DNA of 64,000 nucleotides from Propionibacteriaceae bacterium UBA6238 (GCA_002441465.1 DJWE01000071.1:2919-66918), one strand, 5' to 3'; counted from the stretch's first letter, positions 52,231-62,080 are shown. A program made the numbers and translations. Notes: a model not told the origin generated them from the sequence alone.

Positions 52231-54477
52231 ATGCCCCCGAACGCCCAGCCGGCGCGCGCCGCGCCCGCGTCACCGGTCGCCAGGTCGATCAGACGGCCGG
52301 CTGCACTCCCCGATCGCGCGGAGCCAGGCCCGCACGCAGGACCGGATCTCCCCTTGATCGATCGGGAGCTGGGCGAGGCCGGGCGGGCCGTGCCGTGCCA
52401 TCCGCAGCCCGCAGAGCTCCGGGAGGAGCACTCGTGGCCCGATGGCGTCGGGCCACGGTCACTGGCGGGCCTGCCGGAATGGCTCCCGCGGATTGCGCTG
52501 GCCGACCGGGTCGACGACGACCTGTTGCGGATGGCCGCCGCGAGCGCGGGGGCTCCGCTCGATCACGCCCAACTCGACGACCTGTGGCGCCGACTGGGCC
52601 GGGCCGGCCTGTTGACTCCCGCGGGCTCCGGTCCTGAGCCACACTCCCTGAAGCCGGGCGTACGCGAGTTCATGCTCGCCCACCTCGACCACACCCCGGG
52701 CAGGCTGGCCCGCGTCCGCCACGAACTGCTGATGGCCGGCCTCCAGCTGAGCGCCCCGGGCACCGGTTCGCAGCTGATTCGGTGGGCATGGCAGGCCGCC
52801 GACTGGAGCGCGCTGGAACTGCTCCTGCTACACCTGCCGCCGGAGTTCGAGCCGCCTCCACTCGACCCGCGACTGTGGATGACCCGGATCCCCAGACAGG
52901 CGCGCCTGGCCCATCCCCTGCTCAGTCTCCCGCACGCCGCGGCCAGCGCCATCGACGCGTCCCGTCGACGCGATGGGACGCGGCCCGAACTGGATCTGGG
53001 CGTGTACACCGGAAGCCTGCTGCGGGAAGGCGGCCAGCTGCACTCGGGCTGGCGGCGTCACAGCGACATCAACGCGGTCACGGTCGCCGGCGCGCTCTGG
53101 ATGATCAGCCAGGCCGCCGTCAGCGGCTCGACCGGCGATCCGCGCAGGGACGCTGCGTGGGCGACTCACCGGGAGCTCGAGCAGGTCCTCAGCGAACGCA
53201 GTCGCACCGGCCCCTTGCCCGCCAGCACGTCCCTGGCGATCTTCCACACCGCCTCCGCCGCCGTCGCAACCCTGCGCGCCGACTGGCGAGAGGTCCATAG
53301 CCACGCCGAACTGGCCATGCTGCTCTCGCCCGAATGCAGCGTCTTGGGATTCGTCGCGGCAAGCCTGCTGTCCGCCTCGAGCTTCTTCTCCGGCTCGCCG
53401 AACGGACGCCGTCGCGGCGAGGAGTTCCTGTCCACCCACATCGGTCATGCCTGCCTCACAGCCACCTGGATGAGCGGCCTCCTCGACTTCCCCCGAGCGT
53501 TCTCGGCGCTCCGCGACCTCGACCGGGCGGCAGCAGAGAGCGCGCTCAGCTCTCTCGGCGAGATCCCCGGGGCGCGCTGGTTCGACGACTCCCTCCTGAT
53601 TCTGTGCGCCAAGGCCCAGGCTGGCATCCTCTGGCAGGACGCCGGTCAGGCACTGGCCGCCTTCGATGCCGCAATCGCCTCCCGAGGCGGCCTGGAAGCC
53701 ATCCAGGACGCGGCACAGCCGCACCTGCTCCGATCACGGCTGGATCTCCTGGTGAACCTCGGCGACTTCGACCAGGCGGCCGGGCTCGCCGAGCAGCTGA
53801 AGGCTCTGGCCGGAATGTCGCTGGCGCGGGTTCCGACGGCTCGACTCCAGCTGTGCCGCGGCAACCTGAGTGAGGCCTGCGACCTCGCCGACGCGGGCCT
53901 CTACTCCGCCGAGCTTGCCGTCGCGGATCGAGCCGCACTGCACGTGATCAAGGCCGCTGCCGAGCTACTCGCTGGCAACAACGACGCGCTCGTGGACCGT
54001 AGCGTGACCGCGGCGTGCGTGGTGTGCCAGGAGGGCGACACCGCGCTCCCATTCGCCCTGATCCCGCGACCGGTCATGGTCGCCCTCCTCGATCTGCATG
54101 CGCCGCACGCCGACGGCGCGCCCTGCTTCCTCCGCGCCCGGCTCGACCCGGACACCGTGTCGCAGTTGCGGCAGAGCTACGCTTCCGCGCGGAGCCCGAT
54201 CCGGCTGACCCCCCGCGAGCGGAGCCTGCTTCCGCTCTTGGCCACGCCCGCGCCGCTCCGCGAGATCGCCGACGACCTGTTCTTGTCGGTCAACACGGTC
54301 CGCAAACAAGTCGTGACCCTGCGAGCCAAGCTCGGCGCGAGGAACCGGTCGGAGCTGGTCGCCCGGGCGGCCGAGCTAGGGCTGGTCCACGGCGTTGCGT
54401 CCGGTGATCCCCTCCCCCACCCGGCCGAGAGGGCTTTGGGTACCGCAACTGGCTCGGTAATTCCCCCAACAAGGTGA
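52231..54477 (+). CDS. LuxR-type regulator, MalT/LAL-like without NTPase domain
   Basis: The protein is about 748 residues. Residues about 85-180 match the winged-helix-like region that follows the NTPase domain in MalT/LAL proteins (LPEWLPRIALADRVDDDLLR; GLLTPAGSGPEPHSLKPGVR then EFM). An alpha-helical repeat region and a C-terminal LuxR HTH follow (LTPRERSLLPLLATPAPLRE; then VNTVRKQVVTLRAKLGARNR). No P-loop is seen; the first 80 residues are low-complexity, so the true start may be elsewhere. It is a paralogue of the protein at 49713. It precedes the LCP gene on the same strand. Confidence 0.78.
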   Translation: MPPNAQPARAAPASPVARSIRRPAALPDRAEPGPHAGPDLPLIDRELGEAGRAVPCHPQPAELREEHSWPDGVGPRSLAGLPEWLPRIALADRVDDDLLRMAAASAGAPLDHAQLDDLWRRLGRAGLLTPAGSGPEPHSLKPGVREFMLAHLDHTPGRLARVRHELLMAGLQLSAPGTGSQLIRWAWQAADWSALELLLLHLPPEFEPPPLDPRLWMTRIPRQARLAHPLLSLPHAAASAIDASRRRDGTRPELDLGVYTGSLLREGGQLHSGWRRHSDINAVTVAGALWMISQAAVSGSTGDPRRDAAWATHRELEQVLSERSRTGPLPASTSLAIFHTASAAVATLRADWREVHSHAELAMLLSPECSVLGFVAASLLSASSFFSGSPNGRRRGEEFLSTHIGHACLTATWMSGLLDFPRAFSALRDLDRAAAESALSSLGEIPGARWFDDSLLILCAKAQAGILWQDAGQALAAFDAAIASRGGLEAIQDAAQPHLLRSRLDLLVNLGDFDQAAGLAEQLKALAGMSLARVPTARLQLCRGNLSEACDLADAGLYSAELAVADRAALHVIKAAAELLAGNNDALVDRSVTAACVVCQEGDTALPFALIPRPVMVALLDLHAPHADGAPCFLRARLDPDTVSQLRQSYASARSPIRLTPRERSLLPLLATPAPLREIADDLFLSVNTVRKQVVTLRAKLGARNRSELVARAAELGLVHGVASGDPLPHPAERALGTATGSVIPPTR

Positions 54478-54559
54478 TCCGCGCGCAGGAACCCGAGCAT
54501 GCCGCGGCACTAGCCTGCCTCGCATCAGACCCCGCACCGTCGTCGGAGCGGAGATACGG

Positions 54560-55612
54560 GTGCGTAACACCATGGCCTCTGGCGAGCAGATCCACCGCGA
54601 CGCGCCGTCCGCGAGCAACGAACCCGCCCCACTGCCACGTCGTCGAGCACGCTCCCGACGGGTCGTGGTCATCGCCACGCTCCTCGCGAGCCTGATCGTC
54701 GTTCCGATCGCGATCGCCGCCGCAGGTGCGTGGCAGGCGACCAACCTGCTGTCCTCGATCCCCCGCGACGAATCCTTCCTTCCGCTGCCGGAACCTGCAG
54801 TGACGACGCCCTCGGCACAAAGCTCTCCACTGAACATCCTGATCTGTGGGTCGGACACCACCGACGGCACCCGGGGACGCTGTGACGCCCTGCTGGTCGC
54901 GCACCTGAACGCGGACCGCGACCGACTTCATCTCGTCTCGCTGCCCAGGGACCTCTACGTCGCCATCCCCGGACATGGAAAGTCCAAGATCAACGCGGCC
55001 TACGCCTGGGGCGGCATGGCACTGACCGTGCGGACGGTCGAGCAACTCCTCGGCATCCGGATCGACCACGCCATCGCGATCGATTTCGAGGGCTTCGTGG
55101 CGTTGTCCGACCGGGTCGGGGGGATCACGTTCTGGAACGAGACGAACTCCGAGAACCTGGGCTTCCACTTTCGCCGGGGACAGATCACCCTACGCGGGGA
55201 CGCCCTGCTGGCTTACGTACGGCAACGACGTGGGCTCTGCGGCGGGGACCTCGATCGGGCCCAGCGACACCGGATCGTGCTCAAGGCCTTGGCGCTCAAG
55301 CTGGGCAGTCCGGACAACCTGGCCGACCCCAAGGCTCTTGTCTCGATCCTCGATCGAATCAGAACGCTGGTCACCGTCGATGCTCGGCTCACCGACGCCC
55401 GGATCCTCGAGATCGCAATGTCGCTGCAGCTGAGCAGCTCTGAGTCGATCGTCACCCTGCAGGCACCCGTGCGCGGTTTCGGAACGACCTCGTCCGGCGC
55501 CTCGATCGACCGGGTCGACCCGCTGCTCATGGCCGACCTCGCCGAGGCGTTCCAGACCGACGCCCTCCAGCATTACGTCGAGGCTCACGACGCGGACGAC
55601 TCACCGGGATAG
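54560..55612 (+). CDS. LytR-CpsA-Psr (LCP) family glycopolymer ligase
   Basis: Attaches lipid-linked glycopolymers to peptidoglycan outside the membrane. The 350-residue protein has a cytoplasmic basic N-terminus, one helix (VVVIATLLASLIVVPIAIAA), and an LCP domain. The domain shows ILICGSDTTDGTRGRCDALL, HLVSLPRDLYVAIPGHGKSK then INAAYAWGG, and DFEGFVALSDRVGGI. LAYVRQRRGLCGGDLDRAQR carries the conserved Arg and Asp residues. The start is GTG at 54560, or ATG at 54572. Its neighbourhood with an exopolysaccharide operon fits a role in polymer anchoring. Confidence 0.9.
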   Translation: MRNTMASGEQIHRDAPSASNEPAPLPRRRARSRRVVVIATLLASLIVVPIAIAAAGAWQATNLLSSIPRDESFLPLPEPAVTTPSAQSSPLNILICGSDTTDGTRGRCDALLVAHLNADRDRLHLVSLPRDLYVAIPGHGKSKINAAYAWGGMALTVRTVEQLLGIRIDHAIAIDFEGFVALSDRVGGITFWNETNSENLGFHFRRGQITLRGDALLAYVRQRRGLCGGDLDRAQRHRIVLKALALKLGSPDNLADPKALVSILDRIRTLVTVDARLTDARILEIAMSLQLSSSESIVTLQAPVRGFGTTSSGASIDRVDPLLMADLAEAFQTDALQHYVEAHDADDSPG

Positions 55613-56008
55613 GCCCCGGCGCGATCAACGCGGACACACGACACCGACGGGTCGCCCGGCGTCCCTCCCGAGGCCAGGTCCGAGGGGACGACCTGACCCC
55701 GGGTTCGGAACGTCACGGGCACCGGTGTCCCGGCGTCCCGCGGCCGACACCACCATGACCCGCATCTGGCTCGGCACCAACGGGGACGAACGGCCGTGAG
55801 CGCAGCGGGTTGACACGGTGGCGGAGGCGCCCTGCCGCTCACCACCCGAGGACGGCCCGGCGACTCCAGCACCACTGTCCCGCCGCGTGTCCGGGCCCGT
55901 CGGATCGAGTCGGCAACTGGTCAGGACTTTGGTGCGCTCCCTGGTCAGGTCCGGACCCGTTCGCCCAACGGAGCCTGGCCAGGCCCGCCGCCGCGCTCGG
56001 GTCGCGGC
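55613..56008. other. 396-base gap between convergent LCP and polysaccharide genes
   Basis: Several short frames cross this GC-rich stretch on both strands, but none shows a recognisable domain or a good ribosome binding site. It lies between convergent genes, so only terminators are expected; I see no outstanding hairpin with a T-run. Confidence 0.4.
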
Positions 56009-57439
56009 TTACTCCGGTCTCGGCCGGTCGGGTAGTCCAGGCACAGCGCCGATCCCCAGCGCACGGGCGACTCGGGCCGCGCAGCCGCGCAGGCGGCGTC
56101 CGGCTCGCCGCACCGGCCCGGCCTCATAGCGGCGATACCGCCTGGCCTGACGCTGCATCACCGCGAGGAATCCCGCCAGATCGTCATGAGCGAGCGCGAG
56201 GGCGAACGCCGAGTGGCTGAGCTCGGCCATCACCCGACGATGCCGCACCAGCCGGGCGCGGCGCCGACCGCCGGCCCGACCCTCCGGCGGCACGCGCTTG
56301 ACCGGCACCGGAAGCCCGCGCGCCAGGTCGTCAGCCAGCCGAACCGCGAGCCCGTCGCGTCGGTGCCGGAACCCGCCTGCCTGCGTAGCGACCGCCTCCG
56401 CCGCGGTGATCGGCTCCAGCTCGAGCTCCCCTTGGGCAGCGCCCTGCAGGAGAATCCCGTCGATCATCGGGTTGCGCGAGATCACCACATTCGTGCCCCT
56501 CGGATCCGCAGCGAACCGGGGCAACCACGCGTCGCCGAAGCTGACGTCCGCGGTCTCTGCCACGACGTCGTCGCACACGTTGCACGCCTCGGGCTGGAAC
56601 GCGTTGTGACCCCAGTTGGCGCCGACCAGGTCACGGGTCGGTGCGCTCCGCCACTCCCGCTCCCCGGCAGCGCGGGCCGCGAAGAGGTAGTCGTTGGCCG
56701 GCCGGGACGGATCCTTGCGGCGGAAGTCGACCTCGGCGAGTTCCGCGGGCGCGATCCCGAGCTGCCAGGCCAGCGCCTCTGCATAGGCCTGGGTCTTCAG
56801 GTGCCCGCAGACGAGCCCGACGAAGACCACCAGCCGTCGAGCGATCAGCGGGTCCTCGCGACACAGCGCTCGGACGGCCTTGATGTAGCACGGGACACCC
56901 ACGATGGCGAACCTCGCCTCAGTGTGCGCGACGACCTGCAGGACCTCGGCCATCGTGGTGGCGAAGTACTGCGACCTGCGCCGGGTAGGCAGCTCATCCG
57001 GCGAAGTGACGGCGTACCCGAACAGCTCACCCGGCGTCGGGCCGGGGCTACCGACCGTGATCACCGCGTCCACCACTCCAAGCTCGGCCAGGCGGCACAG
57101 CGTCCAGGTGGTCAGGCCGCCCGAGCTACTGGCGCGCAGCGCTGCCTCGTCGCGAACCCGACCGGCGAAGGTCCGGCTGAACCACCCCAGGCGCGAATCG
57201 TGCTGCAGGCCGTCCGAGGGATGGGGCACGCCAAGGACGTCCTCGTTCGGAGCCTCGTCGGAGAAGGGGCAGACCCGACTGGCCGCGCGGCGAGCCTGCG
57301 GCGACGCAGCCGAGAGGTCCGCCCGGTAGAGCCGGCGATCGCCCAACTGCACCGTGATCTCGCCCTGCGATGCCAGCACGCAGGTACCGCAGCCGATGCA
57401 CCGTCCGGACGCCACCACCTGCTCGATCGGGTGATTCAC
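56009..57439 (-). CDS. FrhB/FdhB-type (F420 hydrogenase beta-subunit) protein in polysaccharide operon
   Basis: The 476-residue protein has an N-terminal ferredoxin-like motif CIGCGTC with a later VCPF Cys, then FrhB_FdhB domains. Segments are RASSSGGLTTWTLCRLAELG, FAIVGVPCYIKAVRALCRED, GLVCGHLKTQAYAEALAW, and CNVCDDVVAETADVSFGDAW. Members of this family recur beside polysaccharide pyruvyl transferases in exopolysaccharide loci, where their redox role is unclear. The GTG start lies in the stop of the flippase gene (GTGA). A C-terminal basic extension of about 100 residues is unrecognised. Confidence 0.82.
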   Translation of the reverse strand: MNHPIEQVVASGRCIGCGTCVLASQGEITVQLGDRRLYRADLSAASPQARRAASRVCPFSDEAPNEDVLGVPHPSDGLQHDSRLGWFSRTFAGRVRDEAALRASSSGGLTTWTLCRLAELGVVDAVITVGSPGPTPGELFGYAVTSPDELPTRRRSQYFATTMAEVLQVVAHTEARFAIVGVPCYIKAVRALCREDPLIARRLVVFVGLVCGHLKTQAYAEALAWQLGIAPAELAEVDFRRKDPSRPANDYLFAARAAGEREWRSAPTRDLVGANWGHNAFQPEACNVCDDVVAETADVSFGDAWLPRFAADPRGTNVVISRNPMIDGILLQGAAQGELELEPITAAEAVATQAGGFRHRRDGLAVRLADDLARGLPVPVKRVPPEGRAGGRRRARLVRHRRVMAELSHSAFALALAHDDLAGFLAVMQRQARRYRRYEAGPVRRAGRRLRGCAARVARALGIGAVPGLPDRPRPE

Positions 57440-58908
57440 CGTTTCTCCTCGCCTCGGGCCCGCACCGTCGCGAGCAGGTCGGCCGCGCTGCGCACCTGGC
57501 GACGGGCGGAGGGGAACAACGCCGCCGCGACGAGCATGGCGAGGGTTCCCGCTGCAGCGGCTACCCCCACGGCCGCGACGGTGGACAGATCCGCGCAGGC
57601 CACCACCGTGCGAGCCGCGACGAGGCCACCGGCGAGCCCGGCGCTCAGGATCACCACGCCGTTGCGGGCGAACCGGGCCCAGGGAAGCCCGGCGCACCGA
57701 GCCAACCAGGCGAGGTTGAGCGGCCAGCTGAGCGCGACCGCAGCCACGTAGCCCCAGGCGACCCCCTCCAGGCCGAATCCCGAACCGATCACGATGAAGA
57801 CCACGGACAGCGGCTTGGAGACCAGGTTGTACCGCAACAGGGCCCGGCTCTGCTCATGAACGATGAACGCCCAGTAGCTGACCTGGTTGAACACCGCGAT
57901 CGCGCCGCCGATGGCCAAGATCTTGAATACCGCAACCGTGGCGTCCCAGCCCGGACCGAGCACAGCCGGCACCAGCCGATCCGCACAGCCGTAGGCGACG
58001 GCGAAGGCCCACACGACGATCGCCGCGACCAGGAACTGGATCCGCGCCAGCAGGTCGTTGACCTGGCGACCTTCCTCACGGCACCGCTGCAAGGTCGGCA
58101 CCACCACCTGGGTCAGCGGGTCCAGGAGCCTCGAAGCCGGTGCGGTGAGGATCTGATAGGCGCGGTTGTAGAAGCCCAGCGCGTCCGCACCCAGCACAGC
58201 CCCGACGATCACCGTGTCGGCGTTGCTCTGGGCGAAGGTGAGCAGGTAGGCCGCGCCGTACTCCGATCCCGCGCGGAACAGGCGGGCCGAATCGTGCCCG
58301 CGGCGAAATCGAACCGGACGCCATCGCGCCGCGACCCATCGCCAGAGGAGAGTGAACGCCGTGGCCACCAAGCTCTGCGCCACCAGTGCCCAGTAGCCGA
58401 CGCCGCAGCGGGCGAGCGCGATCGCCACGGTCAGCCCGACCGCCTGCCCGACCAGGTCGCTGGCCACGAGGACGGCGAAGCGCAGGTTGCGGGCGAGGCC
58501 GATCTGGACCTGTGCCCCCACCCCGCCGAGAAGGATGACCACCGCGGACACCGGGACCACCGCAGCCAGCCTCGGCTCGGAGTACAGCGCGACCAGCAGC
58601 GGAGTCGACAGCGCAAGGACGAGCGCGGATCCGCCGGCCAGCCCGACGTTCACCCAGAACAGATTGGACGCCTGCTGGTGGGACAACCGCGCCGACTGCA
58701 GCGCGGCCATCGGCATCCCGAAGTCCCGCAGCAAGGTGCCCAGCGCGATGAACACACCCACCATCGCGTAGACCCCGAAGTCGTCCGGGCCGAGCAGACG
58801 CGAGAGCACCACGACCGACACCAGTTGCAGGACCAGGCCCCCCGCACTCCCGGCCAGCGCCAGGCCGCCGGCCCTGGCTCCCCTACCGAGCGCGGTCTGG
58901 ACGCTCAT
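57436..58908 (-). CDS. Polysaccharide flippase (Wzx-like, MOP superfamily)
   Basis: Translocates lipid-linked repeat units across the membrane. The 490-residue protein has 12-14 hydrophobic helices. The PST-type N-terminal block is VVVLSRLLGPDDFGVYAMVG, with LGADALGFYNRAYQILTAPA then SRLLDPLTQVVVPTLQR, both typical of this family. It overlaps the glycosyltransferase gene upstream by 26 bases and the FrhB-like gene downstream by 4. Confidence 0.9.
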   Translation of the reverse strand: MSVQTALGRGARAGGLALAGSAGGLVLQLVSVVVLSRLLGPDDFGVYAMVGVFIALGTLLRDFGMPMAALQSARLSHQQASNLFWVNVGLAGGSALVLALSTPLLVALYSEPRLAAVVPVSAVVILLGGVGAQVQIGLARNLRFAVLVASDLVGQAVGLTVAIALARCGVGYWALVAQSLVATAFTLLWRWVAARWRPVRFRRGHDSARLFRAGSEYGAAYLLTFAQSNADTVIVGAVLGADALGFYNRAYQILTAPASRLLDPLTQVVVPTLQRCREEGRQVNDLLARIQFLVAAIVVWAFAVAYGCADRLVPAVLGPGWDATVAVFKILAIGGAIAVFNQVSYWAFIVHEQSRALLRYNLVSKPLSVVFIVIGSGFGLEGVAWGYVAAVALSWPLNLAWLARCAGLPWARFARNGVVILSAGLAGGLVAARTVVACADLSTVAAVGVAAAAGTLAMLVAAALFPSARRQVRSAADLLATVRARGEEKR

Positions 58909-59812
58909 GAGGTTCCCTCGGCGCGATCGGCATCCTGACCCCGTCCCGGATCCCGCGGACGAAGGCTGCGAGCTTGGGCCTGCGGTCGGTCTCGAACAGG
59001 AGGGTCAAGGCGATCTGTTGGGGAATCTGCCAGATCCCCTCATGGGTCACTCCGATCCTCCGCCCGTACTTGCGGGTGAACAGGACCCGGTTGCGGGCCT
59101 TGAAGTAGCACCGGAAGGCGCTGTGACCGAAGCTGTAGAAGCGCTCGAGCCTCCACCGCCCGTCCAGGCCTTTGCGGGGCACCCGCAGCCAGGTGCGCTC
59201 CGCCCGGCCCACCTCGTGCAGCAGGAAGGTGTGGTTCGCGCGCGCGATCCGATGACCGGCGAGCAGGACGCGCTGGTTGAGGTCGTAGTCCACATAGTCG
59301 ATGAAGAACCCGGCGTCGAAGCAGCCCACCTCGAACAGCACCCGGAGACTGGTCAGGCAACCCGAGGTGATCGCCCCGCGCCGGGCGGCCTGGGTGTAGT
59401 ACTCGACCCGAGGCAGGCAGAGGCGGTGGTACTCCGGCACCGTCATCTTGTTGCGATCGACGATGTATGGGGTCACCATCGCCGTCGAGGCGTCCGCGAC
59501 GTCCAGCAGCTCGCGCACCATCCCTTCGGCGGCGACGCTGTCCTGATCGAGGGTGAGCAGCCAGCAGAACCCGTGGTCACGAGCCTGCGCCGCCACCTGG
59601 TTCAAGGCCTCGGCGATTCCGACGTTGTCCGGGCTCCGGTGCACGATCAGGTTCGCGAACTCGCGTCCCAGGAGCTCGACCGCCTCGGCATTGCCCGAGC
59701 CGTTGTCGAACACCAGCACGGCCTCGACCTGCCCCGCGATGGCCGTCAGGTTCTGGCGAAGCCGATCCAGGTCGGGGTTGAAGGTCACCACTGCGGCGAG
59801 GGTTCGATTCAC
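58883..59812 (-). CDS. GT2 glycosyltransferase, rhamnosyltransferase-like
   Basis: The 309-residue glycosyltransferase has TLAAVVTFNPDLDRLRQNLT and VLVFDNGSGN. GFCWLLTLDQDSVAAEGMVR is the donor-binding DQDS of WbbL-like rhamnosyltransferases, and FFIDYVDYDLNQRVLLAGHR provides the acceptor-side acidic motif. It is probably cytoplasmic and membrane-associated. The GTG start overlaps the pyruvyl transferase stop (GTGA). Confidence 0.88.
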   Translation of the reverse strand: MNRTLAAVVTFNPDLDRLRQNLTAIAGQVEAVLVFDNGSGNAEAVELLGREFANLIVHRSPDNVGIAEALNQVAAQARDHGFCWLLTLDQDSVAAEGMVRELLDVADASTAMVTPYIVDRNKMTVPEYHRLCLPRVEYYTQAARRGAITSGCLTSLRVLFEVGCFDAGFFIDYVDYDLNQRVLLAGHRIARANHTFLLHEVGRAERTWLRVPRKGLDGRWRLERFYSFGHSAFRCYFKARNRVLFTRKYGRRIGVTHEGIWQIPQQIALTLLFETDRRPKLAAFVRGIRDGVRMPIAPREPHERPDRAR

Positions 59813-60975
59813 TGCGGGAGCCCTCCCGTCAGGGGCACCTCGTGCAGACCGAAACGCGCGAGGTAGTCCCAGAACTCCTCGCGCCGGGCGTCCAGCCGCG
59901 CTCGCCCCCGGGCGTAGTCGTGCGCGAGCAGGGATTCCAGTGACTGCTCGTCCCAGATGCGATCGGCGAGCGCGAGGCCACTCACGAGGGCGCCGATCCG
60001 TCCGTTCATCCTGGCCCCCGACCCGTCCCTGCGGACGATCGCGAGCGGACGATCGAAAAGGAAGGAGAACACCGAGCCGTGGAAGGAATCGGTGACGACC
60101 AGCGCTGCGTCCCGGACCAGCCCGAGGAACTCCGCCGGTCCGGTGGCCCACGCGGGCGTGCTTCGCCGCTGGGACAGCCACACGACCCGCAGCCCCGACG
60201 CTCGCGCCGTCGCGGCGATGTGCCGCCTGCGTTGGTCGCTGAACTCACCGAGTTCGTAGGCGAGCAGGTACGGCTGGCTCTCCTGCGGTGATCGGGCCAC
60301 CGTCGACCAGAGCTCGGCGTCGAACAGGAGCGTCGGATCGACCAGCGTGGTCGCGGCCCTGCCCGGTGCCGGGTCGGGCAGGCTCGCCAGCCATTCGGAC
60401 TCGCGCACTCCGAGGTGAGCGAACGGGGCGAGCCACCCGACGTAGTCGGAGGCCCACTCGGCAGGGATTCGGTCGTGACCAACGCTGGGAGCCAGCGCGA
60501 GACGCTCACCGGTTACGGCGAAGTCCAGGAACTGCCACCCGCCGAGTCCGTAGTCGTAGTTCCAGATCTGGTCGCCGCCGACGACGAAGCAGTCGTAGCA
60601 CCCGCTCACGTCGAATCGCTGCGACACGGCCACGAAGCGCGGGCGAAGGAACTGGGTCGAGAAGCTCCGGAAGCGATCGCGCCGCAGGTCCAGGATCCGG
60701 CTCGCCTCCCGATCCTGGTGCCGCAGCCGCGGCAGGCGAGCCGCGTGCAGCCGTTCACGAAGCCGGGCGGCCAGCTCCCCGCTGAACACCAGCCGCTTCA
60801 GCTTGGCCGGCAGCCGCGCCAGCCCGGCTCGCCTCAACTCGGCCCGTCCGCCGACGAACGCGATCAGGTCGACGCTCAGGCCGCAGCGCTCCAGGACCCA
60901 TCGACCGGCCAGGTTCACCAGGTGATTGCCATAGTTGACCTCGCCGTAGAGGACGACCAGAGCCGCGCGCCGCAT
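59809..60975 (-). CDS. Polysaccharide pyruvyl transferase family protein
   Basis: Expected to add pyruvate ketals from PEP to sugars of the repeat unit. The 388-residue protein has YGEVNYGNHLVNLAGRWVLE near the N-terminus, CYDCFVVGGDQIWNYDYGLG, FLDFAVTGERLALAPSVGHD, HLGVRESEWLASLPDP, and ALVVTDSFHGSVFSFLFDRP, all typical of the CsaB/WcaK fold. The ATG at 60975 gives the family N-terminus. Confidence 0.9.
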   Translation of the reverse strand: MRRAALVVLYGEVNYGNHLVNLAGRWVLERCGLSVDLIAFVGGRAELRRAGLARLPAKLKRLVFSGELAARLRERLHAARLPRLRHQDREASRILDLRRDRFRSFSTQFLRPRFVAVSQRFDVSGCYDCFVVGGDQIWNYDYGLGGWQFLDFAVTGERLALAPSVGHDRIPAEWASDYVGWLAPFAHLGVRESEWLASLPDPAPGRAATTLVDPTLLFDAELWSTVARSPQESQPYLLAYELGEFSDQRRRHIAATARASGLRVVWLSQRRSTPAWATGPAEFLGLVRDAALVVTDSFHGSVFSFLFDRPLAIVRRDGSGARMNGRIGALVSGLALADRIWDEQSLESLLAHDYARGRARLDARREEFWDYLARFGLHEVPLTGGLPQ

Positions 60976-60985
60976 GGTCGCCACG

Positions 60986-62080
60986 TCAGGCCACCCGTCG
61001 CGACCGGAGGACGGCCAGCGCATAGAGCAGCGAAGTGGCGCGCAGGCGTACCAGCAGCGCGATCGCGCGATCGGCCGGAGCGAGTCCGCGGGCGGTAGCC
61101 GCGGCCGCCCGTACCGAACCGAGCGCGACGAGCTCGGCGACGATCCGCCGATTGCCGACCTGGCCGTCGGTTGCCAGGATCCGCAAGGCCGCCTTGAGGT
61201 AGTTCAGCACCCCGCGCGCCGCGGCGTCGCGGACCGCGGTGTCTCCGGCAGGCCCGGCGACGCGGACCAGCCCGCCCGCGCCGGCGAACGCGTCCATGGT
61301 TGTCGCGAGGGCGAGTGCGGTCGCGACACCGAGGCGCTGGGTGACCCCGGACTGTGCAGTGCGGTCGTACACGTACCAGACGGACGAACTGAACCCGACC
61401 CGTTGGCTGCGTGCCAGGACGTCGACGTTGAACAGCCGATCCTCACCATGGGCCACCCCCGGCACGAAGCGCACCTGGTCGAGCAGGCTCGCCCGGTACA
61501 ACGCCCCGACCACGTTGGTCGCCGTTCCCACCGGGACGTCCCGGGCCGGATCGGGACTTGAGGACAACGCGGCCGCGCGAAGGGCCGCAATCCGTTCGGA
61601 GTCGAGTACGTCGAACCCGGCGCCACCGAAGCGGGGGGCGCGCCACCGCGAGTCTCCGTGGACGTTGCGGATCTCCATCGCACCGAAGACGACGTCGAGG
61701 CGGTAGCGCTCCGCGAGCCCGACGGCCGCCTCGACGAAGTCCGGTGGCAGCGAGTCGTCGGCGTCGAGGAAGCCCACGTACGTCCCGCCGACCAGGTCCA
61801 GCCCGCGGTTTCGTGCCCGGCTCACCCCGCGGTTCGGCTGGTGAAGGACGCGGACGCGCTCCTGGGCCGCGGACACCTCGTCCAGGAGCGCAGCGATGCC
61901 GGGCTCAGAACCGTCGTCGACGATCACCAGCTCGACGCGCCGGTAGGTCTGATCCAGCACGCTCGCGATCGCCCTGCTCAGCCGGCTGCTCGATCCGTTC
62001 AGGACCGGCATCACCACGCTCACCAGCGGTTGCCTGGCGCAGGCGGACTCAGAAGACGGATCGATACGGCAGCACACCAT
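60986..62080 (-). CDS. GT2 glycosyltransferase
   Basis: The 364-residue GT-A enzyme has LVSVVMPVLNGSSSRLSRAI, VELVIVDDGSEPGIAALLDE, and NRGVSRARNRGLDLVGGTYV. FLDADDSLPPDFVEAAVGLA carries the DxD. AHGEDRLFNVDVLARS provides the catalytic-base ED motif. The start is uncertain (ATG 62080 assumed). It overlaps the end of the EpsG-like gene by 32 bases. Confidence 0.87.
   Translation of the reverse strand: MVCCRIDPSSESACARQPLVSVVMPVLNGSSSRLSRAIASVLDQTYRRVELVIVDDGSEPGIAALLDEVSAAQERVRVLHQPNRGVSRARNRGLDLVGGTYVGFLDADDSLPPDFVEAAVGLAERYRLDVVFGAMEIRNVHGDSRWRAPRFGGAGFDVLDSERIAALRAAALSSSPDPARDVPVGTATNVVGALYRASLLDQVRFVPGVAHGEDRLFNVDVLARSQRVGFSSSVWYVYDRTAQSGVTQRLGVATALALATTMDAFAGAGGLVRVAGPAGDTAVRDAAARGVLNYLKAALRILATDGQVGNRRIVAELVALGSVRAAAATARGLAPADRAIALLVRLRATSLLYALAVLRSRRVA

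Noticed and set aside
55810..56220. Small open frame between the LCP and FrhB-like genes
   Set aside because: No ribosome binding site, Arg/Ala/Pro-rich, overlaps the FrhB-like gene antisense; treated as non-coding.
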